A stretch of DNA of 34,392 nucleotides, taken from contig JBBDNV010000049.1 in NCBI GenBank assembly GCA_040877415.1, positions 1 through 34,392 of the forward strand. Direction: 5' to 3'. Of this stretch, positions 1-6,889 are shown piece after piece (within the stretch, counting starts at the first letter, position 1; each line of letters begins with the position of its first letter). The notes under the pieces are model-generated. The model was not told the origin of the DNA. It made no database searches and saw only the letters and a program-made list of their open reading frames with translations. The stretch is from JBBDNV01 sp040877415. GTDB lineage: Bacteria; Planctomycetota; Planctomycetia; Pirellulales; PALSA-1355. The position numbers and the translations under genes were made by a program.

Positions 1-49
1 GGCTGCATTCCGGCATCGGCGATCAGACGCTGTCACTTGCATAATCCTG

Positions 50-70
50 TGGCGCGTCGGGTTGGTATGG
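50..70. repeat. Dispersed motif, copy 1 (GCGCGTCGGGTTGGT type)
   Basis: This short stretch reads TGGCGCGTCGGGTTGGTAT. It matches four other places in the window (2364-2385, 6829-6846, 19704-19723, 27371-27391) with a few substitutions. It lies about 200 bases past the stop codon of the minus-strand beta-propeller gene. No function is known to me. Confidence 0.6.
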
Positions 71-118
71 GGCCTGCCGCACGCTCCTGGCGAGCGAGCA
101 GTGGCACACGGCACACGG

Positions 119-149
119 CACGGGTGGACAAGCCACCCGTGGCACCCGG
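119..149. repeat. Hairpin repeat with GGCACC flank, copy 1
   Basis: Perfect 9-bp arms CACGGGTGG and CCACCCGTG surround the loop ACAAG, and the right arm runs into GCACCCGG. The same unit recurs at 235-265 and, with one loop change, at 11869-11899. The arms can form a stable stem in DNA or RNA. It looks like a short non-coding dispersed repeat. Confidence 0.75.
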
Positions 150-234
150 AATGGGCCAAGGCGGCGACGGCACAACGGAGTGTGCCTGCTACTTGGAACA
201 GGCCCGAGGCGGGAGGCTTGAGGCCGGAGGTCGG

Positions 235-265
235 CACGGGTGGACAAGCCACCCGTGGCACCCGG
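235..265. repeat. Hairpin repeat with GGCACC flank, copy 2
   Basis: This is identical to the copy at 119-149 over the stem, loop and flank. It ends about four bases from the stop codon (270-272) of the minus-strand beta-propeller gene, so in that transcript it would be a hairpin directly after the stop codon. It might act as a 3'-end stem or terminator, but no T-run follows. Confidence 0.75.
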
Positions 266-269
266 CACG

Positions 270-1604
270 CTACTTTTCGGAGATGCAGTACAGGTGCGCT
301 TTGCTGCGCAAGATGATCTCTTTGCCAACCAGCGCCGGTGAGGCGTCGATCGACTCGTCGAGCTTGTTGGTGGCCAGGACTTTGATCTCGGGGCCGTCGG
401 CCAGGACCAGGGTTGTGCCGTCGCGGCTTGTGATATAGATCCGGCCCGCGGCGCCAACCGGCGAAGCATAAATGTTCTTCAGATCGGGCAGACGCTTTTT
501 CTCGATGATCGGCTGGCCGGTGCGGGCGTCGAGACAAGTCAGGATGGCGCTATTGGATTTGTTGAAGTAGAGCTTGCCGCCCGAGAGCAGAGCCGACGGG
601 CAATAAGGCGTGTCCTCGTTCCGCGACCAGGCGATTTTTTCGCTGCCGGTTATGTCGCCCGTGGAATCCAACGGCACGGCCACCAGAGCGCTCGCCGGAT
701 AGCCGCTCATCAAGTACACCAGTCCTTCGTGCACCACGGGACAGGGAATGATGGCCCGCGTCTGTCCGCCGCATTCCCAGAGAACCTGGCCCGTGGCGAA
801 GTCGTAGCCGCGGGCCTTGGTGTTGGCGTTGACGACGACTTGCTTTTTGCCATTGAATTCGACCACCAGCGGCGTCGACCAGTTCGAGCCGCCTTCGCGG
901 GCCACCTGCCAGGTGGTCTGGCCCGTGCGGGCGTCGAGCGCGTAGAGGAACGACTCGCCCTCGTGATCCCAATTCACAATCAGCGTCTCGCCGTCGAGCG
1001 CGGGCGAGCTGCCTTCGCCGAAGAAGCGGTACATGCGCAGGTCACCCAGGTCGCGATTCCAGCGGAGCTTGCCCTCCATATCCCAGCAATAGATGCCGCG
1101 CGAGCCGAACGACGTGTAGACGAACTGGCCGTCGGTCACGGGCGATGGCGAGGCATAGCCGTGGTCTTTATGATGTCCCTCGTGGGGCACTTGTTCGGTC
1201 GCAATCTGTTGCCAGAGAAGCCGGCCGTTTTCGCGGTTGTAGCATTGCACGACGAATTGATAGTAGCGCGTGGGCCGCTCGATCTTGAACGGATTGCCGC
1301 CGGGCGCCTCGGCGGTTTCGTCGGGCGGTTTTTCCTCCTGGCGCTCGGTTTCGATGGCCGTCGTGAGGAAAATGCGATCGCCCCACACGATCGGCGTCGA
1401 TTCGCCCTGGCCCGGCACGTCAACCTTCCATTTCACGTTGGTGTTTTGATCCCAGGTGGTGGGCGGATCGGCGGCGGGGGCGAAACCGTTGGCCTGGGGT
1501 CCGCGCCACTGGTGCCAGTTGTTGCGTCGGTTTTCGTCGAAATCGCCGGCCAACGCCGGCCAGGCCAGCGAAGCAACGAGGGCCAAAAGGAGCGTCGTTC
1601 TCAT
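270..1604 (-). CDS. Secreted PQQ-like beta-propeller repeat protein
   Basis: The 444-residue product opens with a clear signal peptide (MRTTLLLALVASLAWPALAG), then HQWRGPQANG at 31-40, the hallmark opening of the large planctomycete family of PQQ-like (BamB/dehydrogenase-type) beta-propellers. Repeated blade motifs follow, such as LYALDARTGQTTWQ and CLDARTGQP, where an outer strand carries the A-x-x-G-x-x-x-W pattern. The role is unknown; such proteins are usually exported and may be scaffolds, and PQQ binding cannot be assumed. The open frame extends upstream to 1811, but this would place 69 residues before the signal peptide, so the ATG at 1604 is preferred. The ribosome site is weak (AAAGG about 12 bases upstream). 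A paralogue of similar length lies at 31176-32486. Confidence 0.9.
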   Translation of the reverse strand: MRTTLLLALVASLAWPALAGDFDENRRNNWHQWRGPQANGFAPAADPPTTWDQNTNVKWKVDVPGQGESTPIVWGDRIFLTTAIETERQEEKPPDETAEAPGGNPFKIERPTRYYQFVVQCYNRENGRLLWQQIATEQVPHEGHHKDHGYASPSPVTDGQFVYTSFGSRGIYCWDMEGKLRWNRDLGDLRMYRFFGEGSSPALDGETLIVNWDHEGESFLYALDARTGQTTWQVAREGGSNWSTPLVVEFNGKKQVVVNANTKARGYDFATGQVLWECGGQTRAIIPCPVVHEGLVYLMSGYPASALVAVPLDSTGDITGSEKIAWSRNEDTPYCPSALLSGGKLYFNKSNSAILTCLDARTGQPIIEKKRLPDLKNIYASPVGAAGRIYITSRDGTTLVLADGPEIKVLATNKLDESIDASPALVGKEIILRSKAHLYCISEK

Positions 1605-1710
1605 GTTCGTGATTTGCCTTTGCGAGTGGGTGCGTGCGATCGAGTATGGGCCGGAACGATCTGACGAACCGACGGCCGCGGAGGCGGCCAGACCGACATT
1701 ATAGGGCAGA

Positions 1711-1763
1711 GACTGGGGTTTTATAGACCGCGGAGATCGCGGAGGGACGCGGCGGTTCGGCAG
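1711..1763. repeat. Degenerate direct repeat, unit A
   Basis: It aligns with 1853-1900: both share ACTGGG, TTTTA, CCGCGG, GATCGCG, AGGGACGC and TCGGCA in the same order, with a four-base gap and scattered changes. It is probably one family of dispersed non-coding repeat. Confidence 0.55.
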
Positions 1764-1852
1764 CGAAGAGGTAAAACGCGGAAGATTAGCCACCGAGGAC
1801 ACGGAGGACACTGAGAAATGCGACGGCGAAGCGACTTCGATCGAGAATGTGG

Positions 1853-1900
1853 AAACTGGGTTTTACCGCGGCGATCGCGAAGGGACGCAGAGGCTCGGCA
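1853..1900. repeat. Degenerate direct repeat, unit B
   Basis: Second copy of the unit at 1711-1763, in the same orientation and about 90 bases away. It ends about ten bases short of the stop codon of the zinc-ribbon gene at 1912. Confidence 0.55.
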
Positions 1901-1911
1901 AGACCTGCCGG

Positions 1912-2157
1912 TTAGAAGGCAAGGATCAGGGATGACAGGATCAATGTCAGCAATACAAACCCGAGCACCAGAAAAACGGCAGCGGACGCTGAGACCTTGG
2001 CGGGGTTCGCTTGACCGCAGGTTGGGCAGTGGGAATCCCACGGTGTGACGGCGTTTTCACATTCCGAGCAGCGAAAGCATTCTTGGATTCGACTGTGAAA
2101 CCAATGCTTTATTGAAGTGCGGAGCCGGGCTGCCAGTTCAGAGCCTGAGCGAGTCAT
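1912..2157 (-). CDS. Small zinc-ribbon, membrane-anchored protein
   Basis: This 81-residue protein carries cysteines C27, C30, C33, C44 and C47 (CFRCSEC and CPTC), which suits a zinc ribbon, followed by one hydrophobic helix (about 57-81) that ends the protein. It should be a C-terminally anchored membrane protein with a cytoplasmic metal-binding head. The ATG at 2157 is supported by a GGAGGG ribosome site about ten bases upstream. The function is unknown. The cysteine pattern, the tail helix and the ribosome site together make it credible despite its size. Confidence 0.75.
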   Translation of the reverse strand: MTRSGSELAARLRTSIKHWFHSRIQECFRCSECENAVTPWDSHCPTCGQANPAKVSASAAVFLVLGFVLLTLILSSLILAF

Positions 2158-2245
2158 GGAGTCGCGCCCTCCATGAAGTACGAAAACTTCGATACCTGTG
2201 AAAGGATAGCATATTTCCGCCCGGGCCGTTGGGTCAGAACGATAA

Positions 2246-2291
2246 GGGGTCAGAATTATTTACGACGCGTGCCGTAAATAGTTCTGACCCC
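2246..2291. repeat. REP-like palindrome (GGGGTCAGAA type)
   Basis: Nineteen-base arms at 2246-2264 and 2273-2291 are reverse complements except for one position that still allows a G-T pair; the loop is ACGCGTGC. The left arm begins GGGGTCAGAATTATTTACG. A partial copy of the arm (GGGTCAGAAC) sits just upstream at 2231-2240. The size and form resemble REP elements moved by Y1 (RAYT) transposases. It lies about 110 bases past the stop codon of the HD gene and upstream of the zinc-ribbon gene. Confidence 0.8.
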
Positions 2292-2353
2292 CTTTTCTTG
2301 ATCCAAGAGATGCTGATTTTGCGGCAATTTTTGACGTGCCAGCAAAGCAGCGC

Positions 2354-2385
2354 AACATCAGAACTGGCGCTTCGGGCTGGTGTTC
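2354..2385. repeat. Dispersed motif, copy 2 (long form)
   Basis: These 32 bases match 27360-27391 at 28 of 32 positions and contain the core GGCGCTTCGGGCTGGTGTTC. It begins 16 bases past the stop codon of the minus-strand HD gene. In the gene sense it reads as GAACACCAGCCCGAAGCGCC. Confidence 0.7.
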
Positions 2386-2401
2386 ATACAAACGGAACAC
2401 G

Positions 2402-2971
2402 TCAGCCGCCGGCGCCGCGGTCGAGGTCGAGATCGGCGGCGATGGGGGCCATGGCGTCGATGACGAATTGGACGTGCTCGTCGAGGTCGACGCCCAGGTC
2501 GGCCGCGCCGGAGGCGATGTCTTCGCGCTTGACGGCCGCGGCGAAGCTCCTTTGCTTGAACTTCTTTTTGACGCTCTTGGCCGCAAGGCCGTGGATGCCC
2601 TCGGGGCGGACCTTGGCGACCGCCGTGATGAAGCCGGCCAATTCGTCGCAGGCATAGAGCGTTTTGTCGAGCCGCGAGACGCGCGGGCAATCGGTGAGAT
2701 AGTCGGCGTGCGACTTGATGGCGTAGATCACGTGCTTGGGGTAGCCCAGCTCGGCCAGAATGGCGGCGCCCTTCTGAGGATGATCCGGCGCACTGGGCCA
2801 CCGCTCGTAGTCGAAGTCGTGCAGCAGGCCGACAATGCCCCAGGTCTCTTCATCCTCGCCGAAGCGCCGGGCGTAGGCCCGCATCGCGGCTTCGACGGCC
2901 AGCATGTGCCTGCGCAGGCTGTCGCTTTTGGTGTACTGGCAAACCAGCGCCCAGGCTCGCGAGCGATCCAC
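2402..2971 (-). CDS. HD-domain metal-dependent phosphohydrolase
   Basis: The 189-residue product has the HD-superfamily layout: H22 in the first helix, the H51-D52 pair in GLLHDFDYE, H64 and H88 as further ligand candidates, and D109 in YACDEL. It resembles the HDIG-type hydrolases of bacteria, which cleave phosphate from nucleotides or related molecules; the substrate cannot be told. Translation starts at GTG 2971, only two bases after the stop codon of the upstream TPR gene, and a GGGAG ribosome site lies inside that gene's end. The pair is therefore translationally coupled. The C-terminal 40 residues are acidic and lack a known motif. Confidence 0.85.
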   Translation of the reverse strand: MDRSRAWALVCQYTKSDSLRRHMLAVEAAMRAYARRFGEDEETWGIVGLLHDFDYERWPSAPDHPQKGAAILAELGYPKHVIYAIKSHADYLTDCPRVSRLDKTLYACDELAGFITAVAKVRPEGIHGLAAKSVKKKFKQRSFAAAVKREDIASGAADLGVDLDEHVQFVIDAMAPIAADLDLDRGAGG

Positions 2972-2973
2972 GG

Positions 2974-4557
2974 CTAGCTCCCGCGTTTGGCGCGGGCCGT
3001 GTCCTCGTTGGACGGCGCGGCGTCGTTGTTTCCCTGGGCCGTTTCGTCGAGGGGCGGCTCATCCGGGGGCGCCGCCTCGCGCCAGGGTTTGCCGGCCTGG
3101 TAGCTTTCCAATTCCTTTTCGAGCTGGACTTTGGTCTGGTCGCTTCCCAATTCCACGGCTTTCTTCGACCAGGTGATGGCGGTATCGAAATCGCCGGTCT
3201 CGGCGTAACCGGCGGCCAGCGTGCTTAAGATGTGGGCCTGCTTGTATTCGGTCACTTCGCAGGCCTGTTTGGCCAGCTCGATGGCCCGCTTGCCGTCGCG
3301 AAGCTTGTCGTCCGGCGAGGTGGCCAGCACCCAGGCCAGGTTGTTGAGCACGCCGCTGTTCTTGGGGTCGACTTTCAAGACCTCTTCGTAGTCGGCGATG
3401 GCTTCGACTTGCTTGCCCTGGTTCAGATAGGCGTCGGCGCGGCCTCGCAGCGCCGCGGCATTCTTGGGATCCTGGGCGATCACGTGATTGAACGTCTCGA
3501 TCGCCTGCTGGGGCTGCTTGGCGGCCTGGTACAGCGTGCCGAGCTGCAAGAGCACCTCGGGACTGTCGGGAATCACTTGGCGCAGCACGTTCAGTTCCGC
3601 CAAGGCTTGGTCGAACTTGCCCATCGCGCCCAGCAGACTGGCGTGCAACAGCACTGCTTGCAGCGAGCCGGGCCGCAGCTTCATCGCTTGTTCCACGTCG
3701 GCAAGGGCCGCGGGAAAGTCGCCTTTCATGGCTCGCAGCCGGGCCCGGTGCACCAGCGCCGTGGTCGAAGTCGGCTCCAGCTCGATGGCCTTGTTAAAGC
3801 TTTCCAGGGCATCGTCGAGTTTCTCGGCCAGGGCCTGGGCCATGCCGCGGGCCTCGTAGGTGTCGGGGTCGAGAGGATCCAACTCGATCGCGGCGTTCAG
3901 ATCGGCGATGGCCAGCTCGATGTTGCTCTGCGTCAAATAGTGCATGCCGCGAAATCGCAGCACGTTGGGATCACGGGGCGAGAGCTTCACGGCCTCGTCG
4001 TAGTCGGCCTGCTGCGCGGCGGGGTCCTTCTTCAGATTGGCTCGAATCATCAGGGCTTTGCTCTTGGCCGCCGGATCGGATTCCGAAAGCCGCACGGCCT
4101 CGTTGAGCGCGGCGAGTCCCTTTTCGGTTTCGCCCAGGTGGGCATACAGCCGGCCGAGCAGGAATTGAGACTCGGGCTGCTCGGAATTGATCTGGACCGT
4201 TTCTTCCAGGTCCTCAAGCGCCATCTGCACGAGCCGGCGCGCGCGGTTGGGAGTGACGGGGCGTTCGAACAGCTCGAGACAAACCACTTCGGCCCGCTGC
4301 GAAAGCGTGCTGGCGAGCAACTCCCGGGCGAATTTTTTGTTGTCGTCGTCGAGACCCGCGTCGATGGCTTCGCGGCACAGCCGGATCACCTGGTTGAGGT
4401 CGGCCAGAGTTTCGGCCGAGAGCTTGGCCTCGGTGGCCTTGTCGAGCAGGGGTTGCCCGTCGTCGTCGGCCGCGCGGACCGCGCTTGCGGGGGCCGATAC
4501 GGCGGCCAGCAACACCATCGCGCAGAAGAACCACTGCCAGTTACCGGGGCGAAGCAT
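2974..4557 (-). CDS. Secreted TPR-repeat protein
   Basis: The 527-residue protein has a signal peptide (hydrophobic core FFCAMVLLAAVSA, Ala-rich cleavage region about residue 30) and at least eight consecutive tetratricopeptide repeats between about residues 150 and 490, for example PDTYEARGMAQALAEKLDDA and AAALRGRADAYLNQGKQVEA. TPR arrays bind other proteins; here the array should be in the periplasm. The C-terminal 35 residues are rich in P, D and E and look disordered. The ATG is preceded by AAGGAG at a good distance. It is the first gene of a two-gene unit with the HD protein. The partner is unknown. Confidence 0.88.
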   Translation of the reverse strand: MLRPGNWQWFFCAMVLLAAVSAPASAVRAADDDGQPLLDKATEAKLSAETLADLNQVIRLCREAIDAGLDDDNKKFARELLASTLSQRAEVVCLELFERPVTPNRARRLVQMALEDLEETVQINSEQPESQFLLGRLYAHLGETEKGLAALNEAVRLSESDPAAKSKALMIRANLKKDPAAQQADYDEAVKLSPRDPNVLRFRGMHYLTQSNIELAIADLNAAIELDPLDPDTYEARGMAQALAEKLDDALESFNKAIELEPTSTTALVHRARLRAMKGDFPAALADVEQAMKLRPGSLQAVLLHASLLGAMGKFDQALAELNVLRQVIPDSPEVLLQLGTLYQAAKQPQQAIETFNHVIAQDPKNAAALRGRADAYLNQGKQVEAIADYEEVLKVDPKNSGVLNNLAWVLATSPDDKLRDGKRAIELAKQACEVTEYKQAHILSTLAAGYAETGDFDTAITWSKKAVELGSDQTKVQLEKELESYQAGKPWREAAPPDEPPLDETAQGNNDAAPSNEDTARAKRGS

Positions 4558-4679
4558 GAAGTGCTCCTTTCGTTTCCGTCGATTTTGGGGGGCTTCCCGG
4601 GGTGGAAAGCGGCCGCATTATGACGCGAAGCGGCGAACGACGCTATGCGAAATTGGGGCCCAAAAAGCGGGACAAACGG

Positions 4680-5540
4680 TCACAGCGGGGCCGGCAGATC
4701 CCGACGGCAGAAGATCACCGACGCCACGAGGTAAAAGGCCAGCCCCAGTCCGATCAGAATGCTGTCATAGCCGAGCCCCCCCGGTTCGATCGCGCCGGCG
4801 GCCGAGCGGTCCCACAGCGACCAGGCCCGCGCCGTGTCGGCCACCAGCAGTTGCGGCTCGAAGGGGGTGAAAAACGAGCAATAGGTGAGCCAATCCCAGC
4901 CCGGCGCCATGCGGCCCACGATCTTGACCACCATGGAAACCGCATAGAACGCGCCCACGATGCCGATCACACGCGCGCGGTAATTGGCGCCGGAAGAGAC
5001 CATCGTGCTCAAGCCCGCCAAAAAAACGGTGATGGCGAACAAGTTCAGCGCGGCCGGCAGGAAGACCCGCACGGAAACGGACTGGTCCAGCGTGACGGTT
5101 GCCAGGCCGATCGCCGTGCCCAGTAGCGCCGCGCCGGCCAACAGCGCCGCTCCGCCGAGCGTGACCGCGGCTTGCGACCCGAGCACACCCAAGCGCGTTA
5201 CCGGCTGGGCCAGCACCATTTCCATGGTGCCGCGGTTCAACTCTCCGCTCACGGAGTCGGAACCGCGCGAAACGCCCCACACGGTGACCAACAGCAGCAC
5301 GATCGGGTCGTCGTAGGCGATGGCGATGCGGCCGGCCGTCGAGGCCATCTGCGCATACGTGACGGGCAGCATGGTTTCGACGACCGAGGGCATGAAGCTG
5401 AAAATGCCCTCCAGCGAGCTGACGGAAAAGAAGCTGGCAATCCATACCCGCAGCCAGTGAACGACAAACATGAACGCCATGCCGCCGGCGAGCAGCCAGC
5501 GCGATTCGCGCATCGTTTTTTTCCACAGCGCGGCATTCAT
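4680..5540 (-). CDS. ABC-2 type transporter permease
   Basis: This 286-residue protein has about six hydrophobic segments (for example LLAGGMAFMFVVHWL, PIVLLLVTVWGV, LNLFAITVFLAGLSTMV, VIGIVGAFYAVSMVV and SILIGLGLAFYLVASVIF). GELNRGTMEMVLAQPVTR after the second or third helix is typical of ABC-2 permeases of the NatB/CcmB-like type. It is the membrane half of an exporter whose ATPase is encoded 27 bases upstream at 5568-6443. The cargo cannot be predicted. No strong ribosome site is seen at the ATG. Confidence 0.88.
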   Translation of the reverse strand: MNAALWKKTMRESRWLLAGGMAFMFVVHWLRVWIASFFSVSSLEGIFSFMPSVVETMLPVTYAQMASTAGRIAIAYDDPIVLLLVTVWGVSRGSDSVSGELNRGTMEMVLAQPVTRLGVLGSQAAVTLGGAALLAGAALLGTAIGLATVTLDQSVSVRVFLPAALNLFAITVFLAGLSTMVSSGANYRARVIGIVGAFYAVSMVVKIVGRMAPGWDWLTYCSFFTPFEPQLLVADTARAWSLWDRSAAGAIEPGGLGYDSILIGLGLAFYLVASVIFCRRDLPAPL

Positions 5541-5567
5541 GGCGTTAAGCGATAACTGATGTTGTCT

Positions 5568-6443
5568 TCAAAGCGCGTGATACTGTTCGTAAAGGATTCC
5601 CAGGCCGACCGGCTCGATGCGGACTTCGGCCAATGGCAGCGTGGCCAGCCAACCGAGCAGCGGAGAAAGTTCGCCCGGCGTTTCGATCACGAGGCCGCCC
5701 GAGGCGTCGGTCACGAGCTTGACCTGGCCGTTAAAGCTTTCCGGCAGCGGCGGCAAGGGGCCTTTCAATTGGGCCCGGATGCGATGCTTGCGCTTCAATT
5801 CGGCGACGACTTGCGTGTGCACCAGCTCGCCGCGGCGGAGGATGATGGCTCGATCGGCGACTTGCTCGACCTCGGAGATCACGTGCGAGGAGAAGATCAC
5901 GGTGCGGCCGGCGTGTTTCGCTTCGACCACCAGCGCCGCCACGTCGGTGCGCACGCTCGGATCGAGGTTCGAAGTGGGCTCGTCCAGAATCACAAGCGGC
6001 GTATCGACCGCCAGCGTCACCGCCAGCGCCAGCTTCTGCCGCATGCCGGTCGACATCAAGGCGACGGGCCGCGAAAGATCCAGCCCGAATCGTTCGCTGG
6101 CCATCGCCACCGCCCGCGGCCGGCTGCCGTCGCGGCGCACGGAGGTGAAAAAATCGACGACGTCGCGGGCTCGCATCGTGCGAAACAGCCGGGGTTCGCC
6201 GGGCAGGTACGAAACCCGGGCGTGCACTTCATACGAGCGGTGGTAGCAATCCAGGCCGTCGATCGACGCCGTGCCGGCGCTCGGGCGTAGAAAGCCCATG
6301 AGCAAGCGCAACAGCGTTGTCTTTCCCGCTCCGTTGGGTCCCAGCAGTCCGACGATTTCGCCCCGCACGACGCCGAACGTGAAACCATCGAGGGCCGTGA
6401 AGTCACCGTAGCGTTTTGAAAGAGAGTGCGTTTGGACGTACAC
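5568..6443 (-). CDS. ABC transporter ATP-binding protein
   Basis: From the GTG at 6443 the product is 291 residues. It has a Walker A motif GPNGAGKTT at 35-43, the signature MSTGMRQK at 130-137, Walker B LVILDEPTSNLDP near 150-162, and the switch histidine in SSHVISEVEQ. The usual Q-loop is replaced by YLPGEPRLF (79-87), as in a subgroup of exporter ATPases. The C-terminal part (about 215-291) is a short accessory domain. The frame is open to 6530, but residues there read a dispersed repeat, so the GTG just before YVQTHSLSKRYG is chosen. It powers the permease at 4680-5540. Confidence 0.9.
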   Translation of the reverse strand: MYVQTHSLSKRYGDFTALDGFTFGVVRGEIVGLLGPNGAGKTTLLRLLMGFLRPSAGTASIDGLDCYHRSYEVHARVSYLPGEPRLFRTMRARDVVDFFTSVRRDGSRPRAVAMASERFGLDLSRPVALMSTGMRQKLALAVTLAVDTPLVILDEPTSNLDPSVRTDVAALVVEAKHAGRTVIFSSHVISEVEQVADRAIILRRGELVHTQVVAELKRKHRIRAQLKGPLPPLPESFNGQVKLVTDASGGLVIETPGELSPLLGWLATLPLAEVRIEPVGLGILYEQYHAL

Positions 6444-6514
6444 GTTGCTGGGAGATATCCGTGAGGTTTGCTGTCGAGAATGTCCGGGCGCGATCGCCAG
6501 GTCGAGGGTTCCTG

Positions 6515-6620
6515 TGGGCCAACGGCCCAAGCTGCGATAGCCAGGGGCAACGCCCCTGAGTACGATCGCCCATTATATCCTCATAAGCCCCATCGGGGCG
6601 ATCTTTTGCCTCCCGGAGGG
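6515..6620 (+). other. Hairpin-rich leader before a transposase remnant
   Basis: Four inverted repeats lie in a row: TGGGCC/GGCCCA around AAC (6515-6529), CAGGGGC/GCCCCTG around AAC (6542-6558), GCCCC/GGGGC around ATC (6587-6599), and the palindrome CCTCCCGGAGG (6609-6619). They precede the transposase start codon at 6628. This could be the structured left end of the element, a leader RNA that controls its translation, or both. Confidence 0.55.
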
Positions 6621-6627
6621 TAAGCCG

Positions 6628-6747
6628 ATGCCTCAATCGTGCTCCGCGGTTTTTGTCCATCTGGTATTCAGCAGGAAAAACCGCGAACCATTGATTCGCG
6701 CTCCCACTGAATCGGAGCTGTATGCGTATAGCACGACCGTCTTGTAG
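6628..6747 (+). pseudogene. IS200-like (Y1) transposase remnant, N-terminal 39 codons
   Basis: An ATG at 6628 with a GGAGGG ribosome site opens a 39-codon frame that begins MPQSCSAVFVHLVFSRKNRE and continues PLIRAPTESELYAYSTTVL before a TAG at 6745. This matches my knowledge of the start of the IS200/IS605 Y1 transposase family (typically MPQS...HLVFSTKNREPLI...ELHAYL). Intact members are about 140-160 residues with an HUH motif and a catalytic tyrosine; both would lie beyond the stop and are absent. No continuation is seen downstream, so the copy is truncated. It is too short to be found by a simple length cutoff. Confidence 0.75.
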
Positions 6748-6828
6748 GGCAAGTGTCTAGAAATGCGCAACGTCAAAACGCGCAAGCGAGGGTGAACTAT
6801 TGAAGCGGGGTCGCACGACTACCCTCGC

Positions 6829-6846
6829 TGGCGCGTCGGGTTAGTG
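6829..6846. repeat. Dispersed motif, copy 3
   Basis: Reads TGGCGCGTCGGGTTAGTG, directly after ACCCTCGC, whose complement GCGAGGGT occurs at about 6786. It lies 44 bases past the stop codon of the minus-strand DUF1549 gene. Same family as the copies at 50, 2364, 19704 and 27371. Confidence 0.65.
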
Positions 6847-6856
6847 AATTTCCGGA

Positions 6857-6888
6857 CATGCTCACGCTCTCGCGTGAGCATGGCACCC
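6857..6888. repeat. Hairpin repeat with GGCACC flank, variant stem
   Basis: Arms CATGCTCACG (6857-6866) and CGTGAGCATG (6873-6882) pair perfectly around CTCTCG, and the right arm is followed by GCACCC as in the repeats at 119, 235 and 11869. The stem sequence is entirely different, so pairing and flank are kept while sequence is not. It ends two bases from the stop codon of the DUF1549 gene. Confidence 0.7.
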
Positions 6889-6889
6889 C

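Larger units (their letters stand above)
1605..1911. other. Gene-free stretch with repeat-like sequence
   Basis: No credible gene is seen here. The stretch separates two minus-strand genes and holds two degenerate copies of one sequence unit (1711-1763 and 1853-1900), plus a purine-rich run around 1785-1820 (CCGAGGACACGGAGGACACT). Open frames on both strands here lack family resemblance. Confidence 0.6.

Noticed and set aside
119..265. Possible CRISPR array from two identical repeats
   Set aside because: There are only two copies here, 85 bases apart, with spacing unlike an array, and no cas genes. Other copies lie kilobases away.
3232..4623. 463-codon open frame on the plus strand
   Set aside because: Antisense to the TPR gene; its regularity mirrors the TPR repeats.
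6444..6660. Open frames covering the leader of the transposase remnant (minus strand)
   Set aside because: They read through the hairpins and repeat sequence. Their products are repeat-derived and not conserved proteins as far as I can tell.
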